Below the pieces are notes generated by a model. The model was given only the letters and a program-made list of their open reading frames with translations. It was not told where the DNA came from and ran no database searches. A stretch of DNA of 45,874 nucleotides from contig JALGVE010000019.1 in the NCBI GenBank assembly GCA_029820045.1, positions 1 to 45,874 of the forward strand, written 5' to 3'. Position 1 is the stretch's first letter. Every line of letters starts with the position of its first letter. This DNA is from Candidatus Zipacnadia bacterium (lineage in GTDB: Bacteria > Armatimonadota > Zipacnadia > Zipacnadales > UBA5352). Positions 40,105-45,874 of this stretch are shown piece after piece. A program made the position numbers and the translations under genes.

Positions 40105-41568
40105 GTGCCTACATCGGGATCACGGAAAAAGAGAAGCAAAGCGTCACTTCGCCAAGGCATCCCGCTCCGGGTAGGCCGCGACGAGATGAACCTGGCGGAG
40201 TTCCCCTTCGCACTGCTGGCCGATCGCCATCCTAAGGGCGTTGATACCGTCGTCTTCAGCGACACCGTCACCGGCCCCGACCGCGAGCAGGTCGAGCGCA
40301 TCTGGACCGTGACCGGCTCCGACGAGTTCGGCCTGCCCCTGGCGAGCGATGAGCTGGTTTACGTGGCCCTGATGGAGGTCACTAAGGAGCAGGGCTTCCG
40401 CAACCGCACTATCTACATCACACGCTACAACCTCATCAAGCGCCTGGGCTGGCCGGACAAGGGCGGGAGCTACACGCGGTTGCAGGACGCGCTGGACCGG
40501 CTGCTGGGCGTCACCATCAAAGCCGAGCGCGCGTTCTGGGACAACAAGAAGCACCGCTACGTGGATGTGGGCTTCCACATCATTGACGATTACGCGATCT
40601 ACGATGAGCAGCCCGGCCGCAAGGCCCGGGTGGGGAAGAGGCGCCTGCCCTACAGCTACGTGAGCTGGAACCAGGTAATCTTCGCCAGCTTCCAGTCTGG
40701 TTACATCAAGCACCTGGATACGGCATTCTACTTCGGCCTGCACTCGGCGCTGTCGCGGCGGCTGTATCGCTACCTGGATAAGAAGCGGTATGACGGCAAG
40801 CCGCAGTTCAGAATCGGCCTGCGCAAGCTGGCCTTCGAGAAGCTGGGGATGAGTCGCAACTACTACCCCAGTCACATCAAGCAGGAACTAGCCCGCGCCC
40901 ATGCGGAACTGACCGAGCAGGGCTTCCTGCGGGGCGCTGAGTATCAGCCTCGCCGGGGTAAGCGCGATGACCTGGTTGTCTATCGGTTCACTTCGCGCAA
41001 GTACATGGTGGAGGAAAAGGTAGAGGACAGCAAGCGCAATGAACTCGTTGAGCTACTGGTGGCGGAGGGGGTTACGCGGTCGGTGGCCGACGAGCTGGTG
41101 GCCGAATACGGCGAGGAGGCGCGGGTACAGCTCAAGTACTTACCCTTCCGCGCGCCGCGCGATGCGGCGGCGGTGCTGGTGCAATCTATCCGCGGGCAGT
41201 GGGAGCCACCTGCCTCCTATCTGCAGGCGCGCAAGGAGCGGCAGGAGGTTGCCACAGCCCAGCGCGAGCAGGAGCAGTTCATTGCGGTGGCTCGCCAGCG
41301 ACAGCTTGCTGACGCCATCGAGCGTCAAGCGGCCGACGCGGTGCTGGCGGCCCTGCCTGCGCGGGCGCGCCAGCGGATCCTTGAAGAGGCGCGGGAGCGA
41401 TTGGCCCTCGAAAATCCCCTGGTCGCAGGCGCTCCCGACTCGGCCGCCTACGAGGCCATCCTCAACGAGAACATGCGGGAGATGGCGATTGCTGAGCACC
41501 CGGCGCAGTTCAATGAGCAGCGGACGGCGTTATGGGCCCGGGCGGACGGCGTCGAGGACGACCTCTGA
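40105..41568 (+). CDS. Plasmid-type replication initiator protein A (RPA family)
   Basis: 487 aa from a GTG at 40105; an ATG at 40186 (MNLAEFPFALL) is the conserved family start and an alternative. RPA/TrfA-like landmarks: NLAEFPFALLADRHPKGVDT, IWTVTGSDEFGLPLASDELV, YITRYNLIKRLGWPDKGGSY with LDRLLGVTI, then SWNQVIFASFQSGYIKHLDT, LSRRLYRYLDKKRYDGKPQF and KLAFEKLGMSRNYYPSHIKQ. These belong to two winged-helix domains that bind replication-origin iterons. The C-terminal 140 residues are helical and Arg/Gln-rich. It would open an origin for replication. Its position 2.7 kb from the ParA operon suggests a cryptic or integrated replicon. No iterons are obvious beside the gene. Confidence 0.82.
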   Translation: MPTSGSRKKRSKASLRQGIPLRVGRDEMNLAEFPFALLADRHPKGVDTVVFSDTVTGPDREQVERIWTVTGSDEFGLPLASDELVYVALMEVTKEQGFRNRTIYITRYNLIKRLGWPDKGGSYTRLQDALDRLLGVTIKAERAFWDNKKHRYVDVGFHIIDDYAIYDEQPGRKARVGKRRLPYSYVSWNQVIFASFQSGYIKHLDTAFYFGLHSALSRRLYRYLDKKRYDGKPQFRIGLRKLAFEKLGMSRNYYPSHIKQELARAHAELTEQGFLRGAEYQPRRGKRDDLVVYRFTSRKYMVEEKVEDSKRNELVELLVAEGVTRSVADELVAEYGEEARVQLKYLPFRAPRDAAAVLVQSIRGQWEPPASYLQARKERQEVATAQREQEQFIAVARQRQLADAIERQAADAVLAALPARARQRILEEARERLALENPLVAGAPDSAAYEAILNENMREMAIAEHPAQFNEQRTALWARADGVEDDL

Positions 41569-41643
41569 ACGGCTAACGGCCGCCAATCGGCAGCGGGGGA
41601 TGGGCAATCGGCGAACCTACAACGGCAGAAACCCTGTCGTTCG

Positions 41644-41669
41644 CAGGTCGGGCTTTCTATCCCGGCTCC
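41644..41669. repeat. Family A, single stem
   Basis: GCAGGTCGGGCTTTCTATCC, closing CGGCTCC; one stem of the paired element, slightly decayed. Confidence 0.6.
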
Positions 41670-41713
41670 TTGCGCCGAAGCCTGGAGGCGGCTAACGGCC
41701 CCTATCTGTGGTT

Positions 41714-41770
41714 TTCCCCTCTCCCAGGACGCGTCCTCTGCGTCGCGGGAGAGGGGCCGGGGGTGAGGCG
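41714..41770 (-). repeat. Repeat family C copy, inverted
   Basis: TTCCCCTCTCCCAGGACGCG ... GCGGGAGAGGGGCCGGGGGT. Confidence 0.75.
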
Positions 41771-41832
41771 GCTGTTGTCGCACAACCCCAATGGGAGTGC
41801 CCATCCCGCCCAAGGGCCGGATCGCCGAGACC

Positions 41833-41863
41833 CTGCCCGACAAGAATGTCGGGCCTCCTGAGA
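41833..41863. repeat. Family B, single hairpin
   Basis: GCCCGACAAGAATGTCGGGC with a CCTCCTGAGA end; stem changed from GCGC to GCCC but pairing kept. Confidence 0.65.
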
Positions 41864-41873
41864 TGTAGCCTCC

Positions 41874-41903
41874 TTGACTCCCCACCCCCAGCCAACGCAT
41901 AAT
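41874..41903 (+). promoter_or_regulatory. Sigma-70-type promoter of the lipoprotein gene
   Basis: TTGACT (41874-41879), 18-bp spacer, CATAAT (41898-41903). Predicted leader of about 72 nt. Confidence 0.6.
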
Positions 41904-41981
41904 GACAGTAGACGCAAGTAACCCCCAGTCGGCCTGACCACTATCCCCACCGACCTTTACTTCACCACCAGGAGGAAAACA

Positions 41982-42731
41982 ATGAAGACCAGGCACAGCA
42001 GCCTCACCCTTATCGTAGTGCTGGTGGCCGTTCTCGCTTTGTATGTGAGCGGCTGTGGCAAGAAAGAAGCGGCGCCCACCGGGCAGGCCATGTCTCCCCC
42101 GACCAGCACGAGCGCTCAACCCACGGTAGAGCAGCCAACGACGGAGAAAGCTTCTGAGGGCGCCTCGGCGGGCGGCATTGGCGACAAGCTCAGCAAGCTG
42201 CTTGCCTCGGCCAAGCCACCATCCAGCTATGAGATGAAGATCATTCCGCCGTCCGGCCCGGACCAGAAGCCCATGAGCGCTCTGTTCAAGATGGTCGACC
42301 GGAAGCCTGTAAAGGCTAAGATGATGAACCCGGATGGCGAGGGCTGGATACTCACAGACTACGAGGCAAAGGCAATGTACATGTACAATGCCAAAGAAGA
42401 CAAGATCATAAAGATGCCGGTCAAGATGAACGAGCAGGGCAAGGTTGCCGCGCCCGCCGACTTCGTGGACAGCAGTGCTAAGGTCACGGGCGCGGATACT
42501 GTGGACGGCGTGAAGTGCTGGGTCTACTCGACCACCGCGGGCGGCAACTCGGAGAAGGTGTGGATAGGGAAGAAGGACGGCCTGCCCCGCCAGGTTGAGA
42601 GCAACGATGGCATCATCAAGTTCGAGTATTTGCGCATCAACTCTGTGCCTGATAGCGAGTTTGAACTGCCGTCGGGCGTAGAGGTCATGGACATGCCCAC
42701 AATGCCCGGCACTCCGCCGAGAGGAAACTAA
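41982..42731 (+). CDS. Lipoprotein of LolA/outer-membrane-lipoprotein-sorting type fold (putative)
   Basis: 249 aa. AGGAGG is 6-7 nt before the ATG. Signal peptide with lipobox LALYVSGCGKKE, cleaved before the Cys and lipidated. A Pro/Ser/Thr linker (to about residue 65) precedes a beta-rich domain that resembles the incomplete barrel of LolA/LolB or DUF4412 proteins: SYEMKIIPPSG, LFKMVDRKPVKAKMMNPDGE, GWILTDYEAKAMYMYNAKED, KCWVYSTTAGGNSEKVWIGK, and LPRQVESNDGIIKFEYLRIN. Members bind lipid or report on outer-membrane status. Anchored in a membrane facing the periplasm. The next gene is 161 nt downstream on the same strand. Confidence 0.72.
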   Translation: MKTRHSSLTLIVVLVAVLALYVSGCGKKEAAPTGQAMSPPTSTSAQPTVEQPTTEKASEGASAGGIGDKLSKLLASAKPPSSYEMKIIPPSGPDQKPMSALFKMVDRKPVKAKMMNPDGEGWILTDYEAKAMYMYNAKEDKIIKMPVKMNEQGKVAAPADFVDSSAKVTGADTVDGVKCWVYSTTAGGNSEKVWIGKKDGLPRQVESNDGIIKFEYLRINSVPDSEFELPSGVEVMDMPTMPGTPPRGN

Positions 42732-42802
42732 GGGGAACGGCTACGACCCGGCAACGGGGAAGCCCTTCTGCATGCCCTTCGGGTGCTTATGGCTTCACGA
42801 CC

Positions 42803-42866
42803 GTTCTCCCCTCTCCCAAGTCCGGCCCAGCGGGCGGGACGCGGGAGAGGGGCCGGGGCTGAGGCT
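42803..42866 (-). repeat. Repeat family C copy, inverted
   Basis: TTCTCCCCTCTCCCAAGTCC ... GCGGGAGAGGGGCCGGGGCT. Confidence 0.75.
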
Positions 42867-42892
42867 GCCGTTGTCGCGGAGCCGTTCAGACT

Positions 42893-43531
42893 ATGCCTGA
42901 TGAGCAACTCACAGAAGAACAAGCGCCAGCCTCGCGGTCCGGGTTCTGCTCGGGCTGCGCGGTTGGCGGCGCGCTGCTGCTCGTAGGAGTCATCGCGCTG
43001 GGCATCGGCGTGCGACGCGCGCCGGAGAAGTTCCCCGGCTTTGTCCGCACGGTCTTTGGGGCAAAGGACGCCGGCGGGACAGAGGCTGGCGGTGGCCTCA
43101 GCCCGGAGCTGATCAAGGCAGCGCGCGGCGTCAAGCCGACCGTCGAGGTGGTGTTGAAGGAGGACGATATCAACGCTTACCTGGCGGCGAACCCAAAGGC
43201 GATCGGCTTGCCGAAGGGCTTCGAGGCGCCGCAGGTGGCTTTCCGGGAGGGGCTGGTAGCGGTAAGTGTCCGCACCAAGATGGTGGTGACGGTGCGCGTG
43301 CACGTGGCCATGAGGCCGGAAGTGAGGGACGGCCGCATCAGCCTGAGCGTGGTGAAGGTCAGGGCGGGAGGCGTGTCACTACCTGGGGAGTTCCGGCAGC
43401 AGATTCAGAGACAGGCGGAGGCGCTGCTAGCCGAGCGCGTCAAGACCGCGGGCTTCGAGCCCAAGTCGGTCGAGGTGGGGGAGGGAGAGCTAAAGGTATC
43501 GGGCCAGTTGAAGCCGGCTGGCGATGCCTAG
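42893..43531 (+). CDS. Single-span membrane protein with periplasmic YpmS/DUF2140-like domain
   Basis: 212 aa. A short cytoplasmic N-terminus with two Cys (SGFCSGCAVGG) is followed by one membrane span (ALLLVGVIALGIGV) and a periplasmic domain. That domain shows LKEDDINAYLAANPKAIGLP, a strand GLVAVSVRTKMVVTVRVHVA, VRDGRISLSVVKVRAGGVSL, and an amphipathic FRQQIQRQAEALLAERVK. The pattern (DIN-x-YL then alternating strands with a GGVxLP turn) resembles the YpmS/DUF2993 lipid-binding folds, but I am not certain. The SD is weak. Function unknown. Confidence 0.65.
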   Translation: MPDEQLTEEQAPASRSGFCSGCAVGGALLLVGVIALGIGVRRAPEKFPGFVRTVFGAKDAGGTEAGGGLSPELIKAARGVKPTVEVVLKEDDINAYLAANPKAIGLPKGFEAPQVAFREGLVAVSVRTKMVVTVRVHVAMRPEVRDGRISLSVVKVRAGGVSLPGEFRQQIQRQAEALLAERVKTAGFEPKSVEVGEGELKVSGQLKPAGDA

Positions 43532-43552
43532 CGGCCAAGGCAAACCCCCGAG

Positions 43553-43724
43553 AGGCGCAGAGCCCAGAGAACCGCAGAGAATCGCCGGCGGCGGCAAAGG
43601 GCGTCTAGTCTCCTCTATGGGCGCCTACATTCTTGTCGGCGGTCGTCTGTCCTTCCGTCATTATCCTTCGCCCACCGCTACCCGCTGGGTCTTGCGCGAC
43701 AAGAATGTCGCGCCTCCTGTTATC
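43553..43724. repeat. Composite repeat D+B, copy 3
   Basis: D: CGCAGAGCCCAGAGAACCGC (43556 onward). B: stem 1 TACATTCTTGTCGG (about 43626-43639), stem 2 GCGCGACAAGAATGTCGCGC (43694-43713), end CCTCCTGT. Same D-B spacing as at 25 and 27 kb. Confidence 0.75.
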
Positions 43725-43736
43725 TGGCCCCTGCCC

Positions 43737-45368
43737 TCACAGGTTGAAGGCATTGAGAATATCGGGATGCAGCCCATTGAAGCTGTGCAGGTGGTCAAGC
43801 CGTTCGCGCCGTAGCTCTTCCACGTAGGCGTCAATCTGCTCCTGCGTATAGTACTTGCTCGTCTCGAAGCGGCTGAGGTCCACGCCCTCACAGACCGCAG
43901 GCACCTGTGTGCCCCAGTGAGGTTCATCCTCCCACTCGATCTCCTCGCGCACTATGCCCCGAATAATGGCCGCCATCTCCGGTATCTCTACCCGATCCAC
44001 CGTCTGCACCTCCACCTTCTCGCCGCGGTCGTTGGTCTCGATGATCTCGCCCACCCCACCAGTGTTCAACTGATAGCACTGGATCTTGTCCGGGTGATTG
44101 GAGATGAACTCGTAGAAGCGGTTACCCTCGTGGGCCTCATCGCCACAGATGAAGGGGTTGGTGCCGACTACACGGATGGACTCGCCCACGCGCGTCGGGT
44201 CGCTGCCGGTGGTGTGAACGGACTCGCCCAGCATGAACGCGGCCGCGCCCTGCGCTGGGGTCAGCTTGGCGACCGGCGGCAGTATGGTGTTGCGGCGCGT
44301 GATGAAAGCGATGACCAGCGCATCCAGCTCCTCGACCGGCGGCAGGTTAATGCTCGGGCTCGCCAGCTCGCCGAGGTCCGCGCGCTGAATGACTGCCCGG
44401 CCATTGCCAGTGAGCACTTCATCGCTCATGTAGACACGGCCGAGGTAGTCCACCATGACATTCTCGAAGATAGTTCTGGGGCTCTTCGCTGCCTTGTAGA
44501 GGATAGGCTGGGAGCCATCCTCGAGGCTGTCGGTCTTGATGAAGAGGCCGTTCTCGCTGCCCAGGGCGCTGCCATCGGGTTTGAAGAAGACCACGTCATC
44601 CTGGACCAGATGGACCTCCTCGCCCTCGCGGTCGAGGTCGTGGGTATGCCCCGCATGTGTGGTCTTGCCGGTGGCGGTGAGGCCGAGCAGGAGCATCCCG
44701 TAGCGCTTCAGCTTGCCATTGCTGGTGCGCGCGGTGATGAGCTTGGCCCCGGCGTGCAGGCCTAGCATCCCCCGCGCTTTTGCGAACCACATCGCCATAC
44801 GCAGGAAGCCTTTTTTGGCTTCGCCAAAGTAGTCGGTGCCCAGGACGTAGGTGACGCCGATCTCGGGGAAAACCAGGGCCTGGCGGTCCTTCTCCTGCCA
44901 CTCCGGTATATAAACCAGGTTCATCTCCGGACCGCGCGCCAGGCGCGGCTCATACATCGTCTGATACCACATATAGGAGAGGCGGATGGAGTCCTTGCGA
45001 TGCGTGGAGACATACATGGTGCAGTGCGGCGCGAACTCGTGGTTGCTGCCCATGGCGCGCGCGGTGCAGACTATTGGACAGTGCTGTATGTACCTGTGGA
45101 CCTTATCGAGCGTCTGCGGCAGTTCACGGATGATACGCTGCTGATCCGGGTTAGGGTTCTTGTCGAGGAGGTCTGGCGGGCCGAGGATGACCGTGCGATC
45201 CTTGCTGCGATTGCGCACCGAGCTCGAGAAGTTGACGCTGCCGAACTCGGTGCGAACCCCGTAGTGCTCGGCCATGCGTCGGAGCTGGTCGCCGTCAGGA
45301 CGCCCCACATTGTCCTGATCACGCAACTGCTCGATAACGCGGATTATGTCGTCATAGTACGCACGCAT
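43737..45368 (-). CDS. pckA: ATP-type phosphoenolpyruvate carboxykinase, divergent branch
   Basis: 543 aa. P-loop GLTATGKTTH (usually GLSGTGKTT), with Lys and Thr retained. Upstream VLGTDYFGEAKKGFLRMAMW keeps GTxYxGExKKG, and LGLHAGAKLI replaces MHCSAN but keeps the metal-binding His. The kinase-2 segment VQDDVVFFKPDGSALGSENG retains the Asp pair. NGRAVIQRADL and SPRTIFENVMVDYLGRVY supply Arg residues for substrate contact. The enzyme converts oxaloacetate and ATP to PEP, CO2 and ADP in gluconeogenesis, or runs in reverse. GAAGGA precedes the ATG; a promoter lies at 45463-45491. Catalytic residues appear complete despite divergent motifs. Confidence 0.87.
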   Translation of the reverse strand: MRAYYDDIIRVIEQLRDQDNVGRPDGDQLRRMAEHYGVRTEFGSVNFSSSVRNRSKDRTVILGPPDLLDKNPNPDQQRIIRELPQTLDKVHRYIQHCPIVCTARAMGSNHEFAPHCTMYVSTHRKDSIRLSYMWYQTMYEPRLARGPEMNLVYIPEWQEKDRQALVFPEIGVTYVLGTDYFGEAKKGFLRMAMWFAKARGMLGLHAGAKLITARTSNGKLKRYGMLLLGLTATGKTTHAGHTHDLDREGEEVHLVQDDVVFFKPDGSALGSENGLFIKTDSLEDGSQPILYKAAKSPRTIFENVMVDYLGRVYMSDEVLTGNGRAVIQRADLGELASPSINLPPVEELDALVIAFITRRNTILPPVAKLTPAQGAAAFMLGESVHTTGSDPTRVGESIRVVGTNPFICGDEAHEGNRFYEFISNHPDKIQCYQLNTGGVGEIIETNDRGEKVEVQTVDRVEIPEMAAIIRGIVREEIEWEDEPHWGTQVPAVCEGVDLSRFETSKYYTQEQIDAYVEELRRERLDHLHSFNGLHPDILNAFNL

Positions 45369-45462
45369 AGCTCACTTGTCCTTCGACAGCGCAAGAGCGC
45401 AAAGGCGGGCATTCTGCGGGGGGGAACCGGCGGTTCGCCCCCGTCATGAGAACTGACGCGAA

Positions 45463-45491
45463 ATTATACTATTCCAGGGACGACAGCACAA
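45463..45491 (-). promoter_or_regulatory. Sigma-70-type promoter of pckA
   Basis: Minus strand TTGTGC (45491-45486), 17-bp spacer, perfect TATAAT (45468-45463). Predicted leader of about 88 nt. Confidence 0.65.
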
Positions 45492-45551
45492 CACCTTCTT
45501 CAGATAGCCAGGAGCATCGGTTTTAGAGTAAGTTGGCTTGTGAGTGTAGGG

Positions 45552-45660
45552 CGGGGCACGGCGGCTAGCAAAGCCGTGCCGTACGGAGGGCAGGACTTCA
45601 GTCCTGCCGGACGTTGCCGTTCTGAGGCGTCTCTGCCTGGCGGGGCTGAAGCCCCGCTCC
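45552..45660. repeat. Cluster of three palindromic hairpins
   Basis: GGCACGGC/GCCGTGCC stem, then GGCAGGACTTCAGTCCTGCC (a perfect 20-bp palindrome at about 45590-45609), then GCGGGGCTGAAGCCCCGC (about 45641-45658). Confidence 0.65.
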
Positions 45661-45784
45661 CAGTACAGACAGAGGAAATAGGGGAAGTGAAGGCCAAGGG
45701 TATGCAGTGTGGTGGGGGTTCCCCCACCACACCGCGCGAGCCAGGTCGCCGGCAGGGCCTGCCCCTCCAACGGCTCCCGGCCCG

Positions 45785-45810
45785 CGTAGGTCGCGCTTCC
45801 TAGCCCGACT
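45785..45810. repeat. Family A, degenerate single stem
   Basis: GTAGGTCGCGCTTCCTAGCC then CGACTC, one stem of the A pair with two changes. Confidence 0.5.
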
Positions 45811-45874
45811 CTCAATGCGGCGCGACACAGGTCCCGGCCCTACTCAGAAGACTTCACACCCACCAGCCAGCTAA

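Larger units (their letters stand above)
41569..41981. other. Intergenic region with repeats A, C, B and a promoter
   Basis: 413 nt: family A half (41644-41669), inverted family C (41714-41770), family B hairpin (41833-41863), then a strong promoter (41874-41903). No gene seen. Confidence 0.65.
45369..45874. other. Upstream region of pckA and window end, with hairpins
   Basis: 506 nt. It contains the pckA promoter, a cluster of three hairpins (45552-45660) and a degenerate family A stem (45785-45810). No gene or partial gene is visible up to the end. Confidence 0.6.

Noticed and set aside
7041-45810. Insertion sequence with transposase
   Set aside because: Repeat families have inverted-repeat ends, but no transposase, integrase or recombinase frame is present in the window.
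1-45874. tRNA or rRNA genes
   Set aside because: I looked for TTCGA-type T-loops with acceptor pairing and for conserved 16S/23S words in the gaps and found none.

Overview
The window is about 45.9 kb of GC-rich bacterial DNA. It carries 28 genes I can support, no rRNA, tRNA or CRISPR array, and an unusually dense load of short dispersed hairpin repeats between genes. A heparinase-type lyase, a sugar isomerase, large secreted ConA-like proteins, an MtaA-type zinc methyltransferase, a divergent ATP-type PEP carboxykinase and an RPA-family replication initiator together suggest an uncultured lineage of the Armatimonadota/Planctomycetota kind. The sequence alone does not fix the phylum.

Layout. 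(1) 1-14.3 kb, carbohydrate and C1 metabolism: the end of a zinc-type dehydrogenase; two tandem paralogous winged-helix proteins; a secreted heparinase II/III-family lyase divergent from a sugar phosphate isomerase/epimerase; a secreted protein of unknown function; an MtaA/CmuA-type methyltransferase divergent from an N10-formyl-THF-dependent formyltransferase; and two secreted multi-domain beta-sandwich proteins. (2) 14.3-29.7 kb, one 15-kb minus-strand exopolysaccharide block. In transcription order it has a sugar nucleotidyltransferase, a Wzx flippase, two paralogous type I phosphodiesterases, two GT2 and three paralogous GT4 glycosyltransferases, an O-antigen ligase/polymerase and a further GT4. 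(3) 29.7-36.3 kb, the rest of the export pathway: a divergent Wzz-type co-polymerase with a phosphohexomutase, then a converging, greatly enlarged Wza-like exporter with three export domains and about seven SLBB repeats. No priming glycosyltransferase and no BY-kinase are present here. (4) 36.3-41.6 kb, a plasmid-like module: ParA plus a ribbon-helix-helix protein with candidate centromere/operator repeats in and above the promoter, an orphan FtsX/MacB-type permease, a His-rich anchored protein, and an RPA-family replication initiator. (5) 41.6-45.9 kb: a lipoprotein, a single-span membrane protein, and pckA with a clear sigma-70-type promoter.

The main non-genic signal is a set of repeat families. 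A and B are paired hairpins whose two stems are reverse complements of each other (BIME-like). C is a CCCCTCTCCC...GGGAGAGGGG inverted repeat found in at least 13 places. D (CAGAGACGCAGAGA) precedes B at a fixed distance. A further motif, AGTC-nnn-GGTCGGTA, lies just upstream of several start codons in the Shine-Dalgarno orientation, and five degenerate copies form an array at the 3' end of the polysaccharide block.

The strongest candidates for something undescribed are the repeat-borne ribosome binding sites, the ParA/RHH/initiator module with its mirrored sites, the expanded export protein, and the twin cytosolic phosphodiesterases inside the polysaccharide operon.
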